This document shows positions 1 through 9,666 of a DNA stretch of 64,000 nucleotides, one piece after another. The stretch comes from Streptomyces spiramyceticus (lineage in GTDB: Bacteria; Actinomycetota; Actinomycetes; Streptomycetales; Streptomycetaceae). The notes beneath the pieces were generated by a model, which did not search any database, was not told where the DNA came from, and saw only the letters and a list, made by a program, of their open reading frames with translations. The first letter of the stretch is position 1. Each line of letters begins with the position of its first letter. The DNA is taken from contig NZ_JARBAX010000001.1 in NCBI RefSeq assembly GCF_028807635.1, positions 2,452,001-2,516,000 of the forward strand, given 5' to 3'. The position numbers and the translations under genes were made by a program.

Positions 1-107
1 CGCAGTCGGAGATCGGCGAGGAGCTGGGCATCTCGCAGATGCATGTGTCACGACTGCTCTCGCGCACGCTGAACAAGCTGCGGAAGGGCCTGACGGTCGT
101 GGAATAG
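1..107 (+). CDS. RNA polymerase sigma factor, SigB/SigF family (3' end only)
   Basis: Only the last 34 codons lie in the window; the reading frame starts at base 3 and ends with TAG at 105-107. The residues EIGEELGISQMHVSRLLSR form the helix-turn-helix of sigma region 4.2, which contacts the -35 element, followed by a short basic tail. This wording of region 4.2 is typical of the SigB/SigF/SigI group of Streptomyces stress and sporulation sigma factors. The specific paralogue cannot be named from this fragment, and any anti-sigma partner would lie to the left. A strong hairpin follows about 37 nt after the stop. Confidence 0.85.
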   Translation, partial: QSEIGEELGISQMHVSRLLSRTLNKLRKGLTVVE

Positions 108-143
108 GCACGCGTGCGGTATGCGGAATACCGAACGCTGAAT

Positions 144-183
144 GAGGGCCTGCCCCGGGCGATATCCGGGGCAGGCCCTCTTT
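144..183 (+). terminator. Rho-independent-like terminator between convergent genes
   Basis: A perfect 15-bp stem (144-158 with 166-180) closes a 7-nt loop and is followed by TTT. It lies between the plus-strand sigma factor gene and the minus-strand hutI gene, so it may act in both directions. Confidence 0.8.
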
Positions 184-228
184 CATGGCTCGCCTACCCC
201 GTTCCGCGTCGCCCAGTGCTCTTGTGCC

Positions 229-1404
229 CTAGGGCTTGCGGGCGCCGTGCTGCCAGACCGCGGTCACCAGGGGTACGCCCGGGCGGTAGGCGAGGTGGAC
301 ATGGCTCGGGGCGTCGAGCAGCGCCAGGTCGGCGCGGGCGCCGGGGGCGACGCGGCCGACGTCGGTACGGCGCAGGGCCTGGGCACCGCCCGCTGTGGCC
401 GACCAGAGGGCCTCGTCCGGGGTCATCCCCATGTCGCGTACCGCCAGTGCAATGCAGAACGGCATGGAGCTGGTGAAGGACGAGCCCGGGTTGCAGTCGG
501 TGGACAGTGCGACGGTCGCGCCCGCGTCGATGAGGCGGCGGGCGTCGGGCCAGGCGGCTCGGGTGGAGAACTCCGCTCCGGGGAGGAGGGTGGCGACCGT
601 ACTGCCGTTCGCGAGGGCGTCGACGTCCGCGTCGGTGAGGTGTGTGCAGTGGTCGGCGGAGGCGGCGTCGAGCTCGACCGCGAGCTGGACGCCGGGGCCG
701 TAGCTGAGCTGGTTGGCGTGGACCCGGGGGGTCAGGCCCTTGGCCTGGCCGGCGGTGAGGATGGCGCGGGCCTGGTCGCCGTCGAAGGCTCCCTTCTCGC
801 AGAAGACATCCACCCAGCGGGCGTACGGGGCGCAGGCGTCGAGCATCTCGCCGGTGACCAGGGCGACGTACGCCGCCGGGTCGTCGGCGTAGTCGGGCGG
901 GACGATGTGGGCGCCGAGGTAGGTGACCTCGTCGGTGTGCTGCGCCGCGATGCGCAAGGCGCGGGCCTCGTCCTCGACGGTCAGCCCGTACCCGGACTTG
1001 GTTTCGAGGGTGGTCGTGCCCTGGCTGAGGGCCTCGGCCAGGTACTTGGCGACGTTGGCGCTCAGCTCCGCGTCGGTGGCGGCGCGGGTGGCGGCGACGG
1101 TGGTACGGATGCCGCCGGCGGAGTAGGCGCGGCCCGACATACGGGCGTTGAACTCCTCGGTGCGGTCGCCCGCGAAGACGAGGTGCGAGTGCGAATCGAC
1201 GAAGCCGGGGATGGCGGCGCGACCCTGTGCGTCGTACACGTCGTCGGCGGCGGGGGCACCCGCGGCGGGGCCGACCCAGGCGATGCGGTCGCCGTCCATG
1301 ACGACGGCGGCGTCCTGGAGGAGGCCGAGGGGGGTGTCGCCGAGGGCGGGGTCGTTGGTGACGAGGGTGCGGATGTTGGTGACGAGGGTGGTGCGGGTGG
1401 TCAT
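229..1404 (-). CDS. hutI: Imidazolonepropionase
   Basis: Third step of histidine degradation: hydrolyses 4-imidazolone-5-propionate to N-formimidoyl-glutamate in the cytoplasm. The 391-residue product is the usual length for the family. It shows the amidohydrolase metal site HSH in [14 protein letters not shown] (around residue 70), further metal and substrate residues near H(I)VPP, and the conserved block [15 protein letters not shown]. The start is the ATG at 1404, preceded by AGGAG with 7-nt spacing; the open frame runs on upstream to 1821 but through non-coding-like repeat DNA. It is last in the hutU-M20-hutF-hutI set but separated from hutF by 537 bp, so it may have its own promoter. Confidence 0.95.
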   Translation of the reverse strand: MTTRTTLVTNIRTLVTNDPALGDTPLGLLQDAAVVMDGDRIAWVGPAAGAPAADDVYDAQGRAAIPGFVDSHSHLVFAGDRTEEFNARMSGRAYSAGGIRTTVAATRAATDAELSANVAKYLAEALSQGTTTLETKSGYGLTVEDEARALRIAAQHTDEVTYLGAHIVPPDYADDPAAYVALVTGEMLDACAPYARWVDVFCEKGAFDGDQARAILTAGQAKGLTPRVHANQLSYGPGVQLAVELDAASADHCTHLTDADVDALANGSTVATLLPGAEFSTRAAWPDARRLIDAGATVALSTDCNPGSSFTSSMPFCIALAVRDMGMTPDEALWSATAGGAQALRRTDVGRVAPGARADLALLDAPSHVHLAYRPGVPLVTAVWQHGARKP

Positions 1405-1941
1405 GGTGCGTCTCCTGTCCTGACGATTGATACTGGGCGGCCGGCGCCGTGCGCGGTGTCGGGCGATGGGGGGATCCGCTGCGCGGGGCGGCTGTCCCCT
1501 GCCTGCCCCTTCCCGACCCTGGGGCGAGGCCGCGGGCCCCGGAGGATGCGCACGGGCGCGGCGCCCATGCCATAAGCGGGGCGGGTGCCCCCACTTCCGA
1601 CGGCCTGGGGGCCGACGGGCGTGCCCACGCCCTGGGGCGGCGAGGTCGGCACGGGACCTCTGACGCCCAAGGGCGGATGAACGCAGCACCCACCCGGTGT
1701 GGCCAGCGGCCGACGGGCGCAGCGCCCGCAGCCTCTGGGCCCCGGGGCCATAGGGGCGCGGGCCCCACAGCTGTGGGGTTCGCCCGGCAGCCGGTGGCCG
1801 CGTCGGGCCTGTGGGGGCCATTGGTGGGCGGTTGGCCGCCGGAGTCGTGAACTTCCGCGGCCCTCCCCCCGTGGGTGGGCCGGGTCGGGCAAGGCCTGGC
1901 GCGCAGCGCCGGGGGTGTGTTCCTCCCCGCCGCGCGCAAGG
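1405..1941. other. 537-bp GC-rich, hairpin-rich spacer between hutF and hutI
   Basis: No gene is supported here although several frames are open because of the high GC. The spacer is full of short perfect dyads, for example CCCCACAGCTGTGGGG at 1763-1778 and a 7+1+7 dyad at 1714-1728. It includes one copy of the dispersed CTGCCCCTTCCCGA element near 1500-1545. It interrupts an otherwise overlapping operon. Confidence 0.6.
1485..1545 (+). repeat. Dispersed intergenic element, copy 1
   Basis: Core CCTGCCCCTTCCCGA at about 1502-1516, preceded by a CTGCG-rich stretch and followed by a CTGGGGC...GGGCCCC inverted pair. Related copies lie near 4510, 9235 and 25340, all in the same orientation. Copies of this kind are common between Streptomyces genes in my recollection; their function is unknown. 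Confidence 0.6.
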
Positions 1942-3276
1942 TCATCCGTGCACTGCTGCGATCGCCTTTGCCAGGGCCGCCGGGACCGAGTCGATCATCG
2001 TGTGCGCCCCGTCCCGCACCACGTGCCGGCCGCCCACCACCGTGTGCCGTACGTCCGCCGCCGACGCCGCGAACACCGCCGTCTCCGCGCCCAGCCGTGG
2101 CAGCGGGCCCGCCGTCCTCACCGTGTCCAGGGCGATCGTCGTCAGGTCCGCCAGCGCCCCCGGCTCGATCGTGCCCGCGTCGTGCCAGCCCAGCGCCGCG
2201 TATCCGTCGGCGGAGGCCGCGCGGATCAGGGCCGCAGCCGTCCAGTGGCCCCGGGTGCGCGAGCGCAGGCGTTCGTTCAGTTCCATCGCCCTCGCCTCTT
2301 CGAGGAGGTCGATCACCGCATGGCTGTCGCTGCCCAGGGACAGCTTGGAGCCCGCCTTCTGCAGGCGCGTCGCCGGGCCGATGCCGTCCGCCAGGTCGCG
2401 TTCCGTCGTGGGGCACATGCACGTGCCCGTGGAGGTGGAGCCCAGCAGCGCGATGTCCTCGTCCGACAGGTGCGTGTTGTGGACACCTGTCGTACGCGGG
2501 CCCAGCACCCCGTGGTCCGCCAGCAGACGGGTGGGGGTCAGGCCGTGAGCCACCAGGCAGGCGTCGTTCTCGGCCGTCTGCTCCGAGAGGTGGACGTGCA
2601 GCGGGGCTTCCCTGGACTGCGCCCAGGACGCGACCGTCGAGAGCTGGTCGGCGGGTACGGCGCGTACCGAGTGGATCGCCGCGCCGATCCTGACGTGGTC
2701 GCTCTCCTTGAGCAGCGAGGCCCGCTCGGCCCACCCCTCGGCGGTGCCGTCCGAGAAACGCTGCTGGTGGCGGTTGGGCGCCACACCGAAGCCCGACGAA
2801 AGGTACGCCGTGTCGAGGAGCGTGATGCGGATGCCCGCCTCACCGGCCGCCGCGATCAGCGCCTCCCCCATCGCGTTCGGCTCGGCGTACGGCGTACCGC
2901 CGCTGCCGTGGTGCAGGTAGTGGAACTCGCCCACCGCCGTGATCCCGGCCAGCGCCATCTCGGCGTACACGGCACGGGCGAGCTCGAAGTACGACTCCGG
3001 GGTGAGGCGGCACGCCACGCGGTACATCACCTCGCGCCAGGTCCAGAAGGTCCCGGAGCCGACCTGGACGGTGGAGCGCAGTGCCCGGTGGAAGGCGTGC
3101 GAGTGGGCGTTGGCCAGACCCGGGATCGTCAGGCCCCGCAGGACCGTCGCGCCGGGCGGCGGCGCGGGAACGTCCTTGCGGACGGCCGTGATCCGGCCGT
3201 CCGTGAGGTCCAGGGCCACGCCCGGCTCGACAAAGGGGTCGAGCCAGGCGTGTTCCAGCCAGTAGGTCACGTGCAC
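1942..3276 (-). CDS. hutF: Formimidoylglutamate deiminase
   Basis: Converts N-formimidoyl-glutamate to N-formyl-glutamate and ammonia, the branch of the hut pathway that bypasses one-step HutG/FtcD chemistry. The 444-residue amidohydrolase contains the metal motif NAHSHAFHRA (about residue 57), a central HVHLSEQ block, NTHLSDEDI, and the late metal Asp in LSLGSDSHAVIDLLEEARAMEL. The start is GTG at 3276 with GGAGGGG 5 nt upstream. It overlaps the end of the M20 amidohydrolase gene by 10 nt, which indicates translational coupling. An adenosine deaminase-like or guanine deaminase annotation is possible in automated pipelines, but the ALRSTVQVGSGTFWTWRE stretch and the context fit HutF. Confidence 0.93.
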   Translation of the reverse strand: MHVTYWLEHAWLDPFVEPGVALDLTDGRITAVRKDVPAPPPGATVLRGLTIPGLANAHSHAFHRALRSTVQVGSGTFWTWREVMYRVACRLTPESYFELARAVYAEMALAGITAVGEFHYLHHGSGGTPYAEPNAMGEALIAAAGEAGIRITLLDTAYLSSGFGVAPNRHQQRFSDGTAEGWAERASLLKESDHVRIGAAIHSVRAVPADQLSTVASWAQSREAPLHVHLSEQTAENDACLVAHGLTPTRLLADHGVLGPRTTGVHNTHLSDEDIALLGSTSTGTCMCPTTERDLADGIGPATRLQKAGSKLSLGSDSHAVIDLLEEARAMELNERLRSRTRGHWTAAALIRAASADGYAALGWHDAGTIEPGALADLTTIALDTVRTAGPLPRLGAETAVFAASAADVRHTVVGGRHVVRDGAHTMIDSVPAALAKAIAAVHG

Positions 3277-4624
3277 GCGAGCCCCTCCAGTACGTCGGCG
3301 AGTGCGATGACCCCTGCGACGCAGTCGTCCTCGGCGGCGTACTCGGCCGGGGAGTGCGAGATGCCCGTGGGGTTCCGTACGAACAGCATGGCGGTCGGGA
3401 CTGAAGCGGACAAAATACCCGCATCGTGTCCCGCGCCGGTGCCCAGAACGGGGATGTCGCGGCCGAGGATGCGCGCGAGCTCGTCGCGCAGGGCGTGTTC
3501 GAATTCGACCACCGGGGTGAACGACTCACGCGTGATGCGCAGGTCGATGCCCGCCCGGGCGGCTTCTGCCTTTGCCGCCTGTTCGATGGCCGCGATCACC
3601 TGGTCGAGAGTTGCCTGGTCAGCGGCGCGGGAGTCGAGCCAGCCCCGGACCAGGGAGGGGATGGCGTTGACCCCGTTCGGCTCGACGGAGACCTTGCCGA
3701 AGGTGGCCAGGGCGCCGGTGAGCTGCGCCTCGCGGCGGGCGGCGATGACCGTCTCGGCGTACGTCAGCATCGGGTCACGGCGGTCCTCCAGGCGGGTGGT
3801 GCCCGCGTGGTTGGCCTCGCCGTGGAAGTCGAACCGCCAGCGGCCGTGGGGCCAGATGGCGGATGCGATGCCGACGGGGTGGTCGGTGCCCGCGGCGGAG
3901 CCGCTGTCAGACACGGCCAGGGCTCGGCCCTGTTCCACGTGCAGCTCGATGAACGCGCCGATACGGGAGAGGCGCTCCGGGTCCGGGCCGATGGTGGACG
4001 CGTCGTAGCCCGCGGCCTCCATGGCCTGGGGGAGGCTGATTCCGTCCGCGTCGCGGAGCTCGTGGGCCTTTTCGGGCGTGAGCTGCCCGGCTGCGAGGCG
4101 GGAGCCCACACAGGCCAGGCCGAAGCGTGCGCCCTCCTCGTCGCCGAAGTTGGTGATGGCGAGGGGCTTGGTGAACTCCGCTCCCCTGCGGCGGAGTTCG
4201 TCGAGGGCGGCGAAGGACGATACGACGCCCAGGGGGCCGTCGAAGGCGCCGCCGTCGGGGACGGAGTCGAGGTGGGAGCCGGTGACTACCGCGTCGCCTG
4301 CGAGGGGGTCGCCCTGCCAGGCCCACTGGTTGCCGTTGCGGTCTACCTCGTAGGTCAGGCCTCGGGATTCGGCCTGGGCGCGGAACCAGGTGCGGCAGTC
4401 TTTGTCGGCCTCCGTCCAGGCGTAGCGGCGGTAGCCGTTGGAGGTGGCGTTGCGGCCGATTGGGCGCAGCTCCGCCCACATTTCGTGGAACGAGGTGGAA
4501 GATCCCCCAGCCCCACCCCTTCCCGAAACCGGGGGCACCCCGGGCCCCGTGGGACGTGCGGGCACCGTTGTGCCCACCCGTTCCGCCCCAGCGGAACGAC
4601 TGCCCACAACAGGGTGGTTCGGAG

Positions 4625-4628
<4 letters not shown>
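3267..4628 (-). CDS. M20-family amidohydrolase (allantoate amidohydrolase-like), probable N-formylglutamate hydrolase of the hut operon
   Basis: Zinc-dependent M20 peptidase/amidase of the hydantoinase-carbamoylase group. Metal and catalytic residues are visible in [25 protein letters not shown] and IELHVEQG. Databases call this family allantoate amidohydrolase. Between hutU and hutF, and with no HutG seen, it more likely removes the formyl group from N-formyl-glutamate; this is inference. A GTG at 4628 has GGGAGGG upstream and overlaps the hutU stop as GTGA. However, this start gives a 40-residue Pro/Gly/Arg-rich N-terminus not seen in homologues as I know them, which usually begin a few residues before FHEMW. 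That extension is encoded by a copy of the dispersed intergenic element. The start is therefore uncertain; the core from about 4490 is secure. Confidence 0.88.
4505..4560 (+). repeat. Dispersed intergenic element, copy 2, inside the 5' end of the M20 gene
   Basis: CCCACCCCTTCCCGA at about 4512-4526 followed by AACCGGGGGCACC and CGGGCCCCG. It is in the same orientation as the other copies but falls inside the open frame of the amidohydrolase gene, adding an unusual N-terminal segment. Confidence 0.55.
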
Positions 4629-6301
<1,673 letters not shown>

Positions 6302-6333
6302 GGTGTGCCTCCTCGATCACGAGTGTTGCATCG

Positions 6334-6371
6334 TCTATTCACATCCTGTCCAGATGAATAGAACTAGTCAA
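6334..6371 (-). promoter_or_regulatory. hutU promoter with overlapping operator dyad
   Basis: On the minus strand TTGACT (6371-6366) and AGGATG (6347-6342) are spaced by 18 nt. An inverted repeat, TCTATTCA at 6334-6341 and TGAATAGA at 6355-6362, covers the -10 and the spacer, as expected for a repressor site. The RpiR-type regulator encoded at 16.6 kb and its TTTATTCA upstream sequence make that protein one candidate ligand; this link is speculative. Confidence 0.6.
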
Positions 6372-6421
6372 TACGTCGGAGCGCTCTGCGCCGGATCACA
6401 CCGGGTGATTGGCTGAGACAC

Positions 6422-7765
6422 ATGCCTTCGGACATCAGCGGCCCCGCCCGCCGAGAGCAGGCCGTACGCGCCGCCGTCGAACAGGGAGTCGTCGGCCTCG
6501 ACCACCCCATCGTCGGCCTCTTCGACATCACCGGCATCCGCGCGTCCGCCGCCGCCCTGCGCGCGGCGTTCGCCGAGGTCACCCCCACCGGCACCCCCGT
6601 CCTGCACGCCTTCGCCGTCAAGGCGACGCCACTCGTGCCCGTCCTCAGGCTGCTGTACGAGCACGAGGCCATCGGCGCCGAAGTCGCGAGCCCCGGCGAG
6701 CTCGCCCTGGCCCAGGCCGCCGGCGTCCCCCCGGACCGCACCGTCCTCGACTCCCCCGCCAAGACCACCGCCGAGCTGCGCCAGGCACTGGCACTGGGCA
6801 TCGCGGTCAACGCCGACAACGCCCAGGAACTGGCCCGTATCGACTCCCTGATCGCATCGGGCCCCGCCTCCCTCTCCCCCATCGGCCTGCGCGTGAACCC
6901 GCAGATCGGCGGCGGCTCCATCGGCGCGCTCTCCACCGCCACCGCCACCTCCAAATTCGGCGTGGCGCTCCGCGACCCCGGCACCCGCGACTGGGTCGTA
7001 CGGACCTACCTCGAACGGCCCTGGCTGACCCGGGTCCACACCCATTCCGGGTCGCAGGGCCTCTCCCTGGAGCTGATGGCCCAGGGCGTGTCGGCGGCCT
7101 ACGACCTCGCCGAGGAGATCAACGCGGCGGCCGGCCGGCAGCAGGTCGACACCGTAGACATCGGCGGCGGCCTGCCGGTCGAATTCACCTCCGACGCCGA
7201 GACCCCGACGTACGCCGATTACGCCCGCCTCCTCAAGCAGCAGGTGCCCGGCCTGTTCGACGGGCGCTACGGCCTGGTCACCGAATTCGGCCGCTCCCTG
7301 CTCGCCAAGCACGGCACGGTCCTCGCCCGTGTCGAGTACGCGAAGACCTCGGGGGCCCGCTCCATCGCCGTCACCCATGCGGGTGTCCAGATCGCCACCC
7401 GCGCCGTGTACGCGCCCGAATCCTGGCCGCTGCGCATCGCGGCGTACGACGCGAAGGGCCACCCCAAGCCGGGCCCGGCCGTCGCGCAGGACGTCGCGGG
7501 ACCGGCGTGCTTCGCGGGCGACCTGCTCGCCGAGAACCGCTCGCTGCCGCTCCTCGAACAGGGCGACTACGCTGCGGTGCTGGACACCGGCGCGTACTTC
7601 ATGGCCGCGCACTACGCGTACAACAGCCTTGCCAGACCCGGCCTTTACGGCTTCACGACCACCCGCGAGGGGACGCGCTTCAGCGTCGTACGACCGCCGC
7701 AGAGCCTCGACGAGATCGTCGCCGAGTCGGGGGGCGCGCACGCCGACGCGCTGCTGAACCCGTAG
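6422..7765 (+). CDS. PLP-dependent decarboxylase of the diaminopimelate/ornithine decarboxylase fold
   Basis: Fold-type III (alanine racemase-like) PLP enzyme of 447 residues. Visible are the PLP lysine in HAFAVKAT (about residue 65), THSGSQG, the phosphate-binding DIGGGLPV, the EFGRS element, and GPACFAGDLLAEN, which corresponds to the catalytic Cys region of diaminopimelate decarboxylases. The C-terminal YNSLARPGLYG block is also family-typical. It is a LysA paralogue rather than the housekeeping enzyme: it sits alone beside hut genes and an amino-acid permease, so a catabolic amino-acid decarboxylase is likely, with the substrate unknown. No good Shine-Dalgarno precedes the ATG. It is divergent from hutU and shares its regulatory interval. 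Confidence 0.88.
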   Translation: MPSDISGPARREQAVRAAVEQGVVGLDHPIVGLFDITGIRASAAALRAAFAEVTPTGTPVLHAFAVKATPLVPVLRLLYEHEAIGAEVASPGELALAQAAGVPPDRTVLDSPAKTTAELRQALALGIAVNADNAQELARIDSLIASGPASLSPIGLRVNPQIGGGSIGALSTATATSKFGVALRDPGTRDWVVRTYLERPWLTRVHTHSGSQGLSLELMAQGVSAAYDLAEEINAAAGRQQVDTVDIGGGLPVEFTSDAETPTYADYARLLKQQVPGLFDGRYGLVTEFGRSLLAKHGTVLARVEYAKTSGARSIAVTHAGVQIATRAVYAPESWPLRIAAYDAKGHPKPGPAVAQDVAGPACFAGDLLAENRSLPLLEQGDYAAVLDTGAYFMAAHYAYNSLARPGLYGFTTTREGTRFSVVRPPQSLDEIVAESGGAHADALLNP

Positions 7766-7828
7766 TCGGCCACGCATCACCCGAGCCACGTGGGGAAGAA
7801 CCTGCCCAACCCACCCGGGGAGGTCCAC

Positions 7829-9196
7829 TTGTCCACATCCGCCGCTACACCACCACCGGCATCAGCACCACCAGACGACGAGACACCCCTCAAACGCGCC
7901 CTCGGTCCCAAGCTGCTGATCCTGTTCGTGATCGGCGACATCCTGGGCACCGGCATCTACGCCACCACCGGCAAAGTCGCGGGGAAGGTGGGCGGCGCGC
8001 TGTGGCTGCCGTTCGCGATCGGCTTCGTCGTGGCGATCCTGACGGCGGCGTCGTACGTCGAACTCGTCGGCAAGTATCCGAAGGCGGCCGGCGCCGCGCT
8101 CTACACCCAAAAGGCCTTCAAGGTCCCGTTCTTCACCTTCATCGTCGCCTTCATGGTGATGTGCTCGGGCCTCTCGTCCGCGAGCGCCGCCGCCCGCGCC
8201 TTCAGCGGCGACTATCTGGCGGAATTCACGGACGCCGTGCCGCCGACGCTCATCGCGATCCTGTTCATCCTGGCGCTCGCCGCGCTCAATCTGCGCGGCG
8301 TCTCCGAGTCGGTGAAGACGAACGTGGTGCTGACGCTCGTCGAACTGACCGGCCTGACAGTGATCCTCGTGATCGGCGCGTACGCCGTGATGACGGGCGG
8401 CGGAGAGCCTTCGCGGCTCGGCGAGTTCGAGGCCAGCGGCACCGGTTACGCGCTGCTCACCAGCGTGCTCGGCGCCACCGCACTCGGCTTCTTCGCCTTC
8501 GTCGGCTTCGAGGACTCCGTCAACATGGCGGAGGAGACGAAGGATCCGCACCGCACCTTCCCGAAGGCGATCTTCATCGGGGTGGCGGTCACCGGCACCA
8601 TCTACGTCCTGGTCGCGCTCATCTCGTCGCTGCTCGTCGACTACACGGTGCTGGAGAAATCCAGCGGCCCGCTCCTCGAAGTGGTGAAGGCGGGCGGTGT
8701 CGACTTCCCGCCCAGACTCTTCGCGCTGATCGCGCTGTTCGCCGTGACCAACTCCGCGCTGATCAACATCATGATGGCCTCGCGCCTCTGCTACGGCATG
8801 GCGAACGAACGCATCCTGCCGCGCGGCATGGGCCGGGTCCTGGCCAGGCGGCGTACACCGGTCGTCGGCATCGTCTTCGTCTCGCTGCTCGCCGTCGGCC
8901 TGGTGTCCACGGGCGAGATCGAGGGTCTGGGCGACACCACGGCGTTCCTGCTGCTGTGCGTCTTCGCCGTGGTGAACGTCGCCGTGCTGGTCCTGCGCAA
9001 GGACCGGGTCGAGCACGAACATTTCCGTACGCCGACGGTCCTGCCCGTGCTGGGCGCGATCACCGCGATCATCCTGGCCAGCCCGCTGGCGGACCGCCCG
9101 GCGGACGTCTACATCCGGGCGGGCGTGCTGCTGCTGATCGGCATCGGTCTGTGGGGGCTCAACAAGGTGGTTATAAAGGCACGCGGGGAGGAGTGA
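7829..9196 (+). CDS. APC-superfamily amino-acid permease
   Basis: Integral membrane transporter of 455 residues with about 12 hydrophobic segments, beginning with the APC signature GDILGTGIYATTG (TM1) and followed by AASYVELVGKYPKAAGA. FAFVGFEDSVNMAEETKDPHRTFPKAI is the conserved loop after TM6. It resembles YfnA/CAT-type permeases. The start is placed at TTG 7829 because GGGGAGG lies 5 nt upstream; an in-frame GTG at 7790 lacks any ribosome-binding site. The gene follows the decarboxylase by 63 bp and is probably co-transcribed, so it may import that enzyme's substrate or exchange substrate and product. Confidence 0.9.
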   Translation: MSTSAATPPPASAPPDDETPLKRALGPKLLILFVIGDILGTGIYATTGKVAGKVGGALWLPFAIGFVVAILTAASYVELVGKYPKAAGAALYTQKAFKVPFFTFIVAFMVMCSGLSSASAAARAFSGDYLAEFTDAVPPTLIAILFILALAALNLRGVSESVKTNVVLTLVELTGLTVILVIGAYAVMTGGGEPSRLGEFEASGTGYALLTSVLGATALGFFAFVGFEDSVNMAEETKDPHRTFPKAIFIGVAVTGTIYVLVALISSLLVDYTVLEKSSGPLLEVVKAGGVDFPPRLFALIALFAVTNSALINIMMASRLCYGMANERILPRGMGRVLARRRTPVVGIVFVSLLAVGLVSTGEIEGLGDTTAFLLLCVFAVVNVAVLVLRKDRVEHEHFRTPTVLPVLGAITAIILASPLADRPADVYIRAGVLLLIGIGLWGLNKVVIKARGEE

Positions 9197-9381
9197 GGGG
9201 GCTGAGGTAGGGGCCTGCGGCGCTTTGTTCCTCTACCCGCCCCTTCCCGATGCTCCAGACTGACACTTCTGGAGTGATCAGCCCATGGTGGCATCCTCGC
9301 GGTCCATTGGTGGCTCCTTCGTCAGGGGGACGGTGCAGTCCATTTCGGCCCGCCGCAGACGTCGTCCACCGGCCAACTTGT
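9197..9381. other. Intergenic region at the left edge of the accessory block
   Basis: Contains copy 3 of the dispersed element near 9209-9256. Beyond that no gene, tRNA or clear hairpin can be supported. The region up to 9666 separates conserved metabolic genes from the accessory block. Confidence 0.4.
9209..9256 (+). repeat. Dispersed intergenic element, copy 3
   Basis: GGGCCTGCGGCG followed by CTCTACCCGCCCCTTCCCGA (9231-9250). The longer upstream part matches copy 4 at 25.3 kb (GCCTGCGGCGCAGTTCCCC) best, so the unit is longer than the 14-nt core. Confidence 0.6.
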
Positions 9382-9627
9382 TCAGTCGCACGATCTGTCG
9401 GGGGCCCTAGCCCAATGGCAGTCCGAGACCTTCGACGGCGCGCCGCTGCGGACCCATTCAGCGCGCAAATAGTGCAGCGTCACCGTGATGGCCGCCGCGG
9501 CGGCCACCCTGCCGATGGTCACCATCCGGCAGCCGCATATCCAAGCCGCCGTAACAGCGCCGAATGCGGCGACGGAGCCGGTGCGCATCAGCGGTCGCCC
9601 GCCGATGGGGCGGGCGACCGCTCTCAT
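9382..9627 (-). CDS. Small hydrophobic protein, uncertain
   Basis: An 81-codon frame 40 nt after the methyltransferase gene, in the same direction. The middle of the product is hydrophobic (AAFGAVTAAW and AAAAAITVTLHYL), suggesting one or two membrane segments, with a charged C-terminus. GAGAAGG lies directly against the ATG, so the start is poor; a second ATG at 9588 is possible. I do not recognise a family. It may be a chance open frame in GC-rich DNA. Confidence 0.3.
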   Translation of the reverse strand: MRAVARPIGGRPLMRTGSVAAFGAVTAAWICGCRMVTIGRVAAAAAITVTLHYLRAEWVRSGAPSKVSDCHWARAPDRSCD

Positions 9628-9666
9628 CCTTCTCGCCGTCGAGCGGCCGCCCGGCGGACGACTCCG

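Noticed and set aside
142..2734. Very long frames on both strands over hutI/hutF (477 and 846 codons)
   Set aside because: They are shadows of the hut genes in GC-rich DNA: low-complexity Arg/Gly/Pro translations, no family motifs and no ribosome-binding sites.
7790..7828. GTG at 7790 as start of the permease
   Set aside because: No ribosome-binding site upstream, whereas GGGGAGG sits 5 nt before TTG 7829.
9402..9425. tRNA-like 5' end (GGGGCCCTAGCCCAATGGCAG)
   Set aside because: Resembles an acceptor and D-arm start, but no anticodon arm, T-arm or matching 3' acceptor follows.
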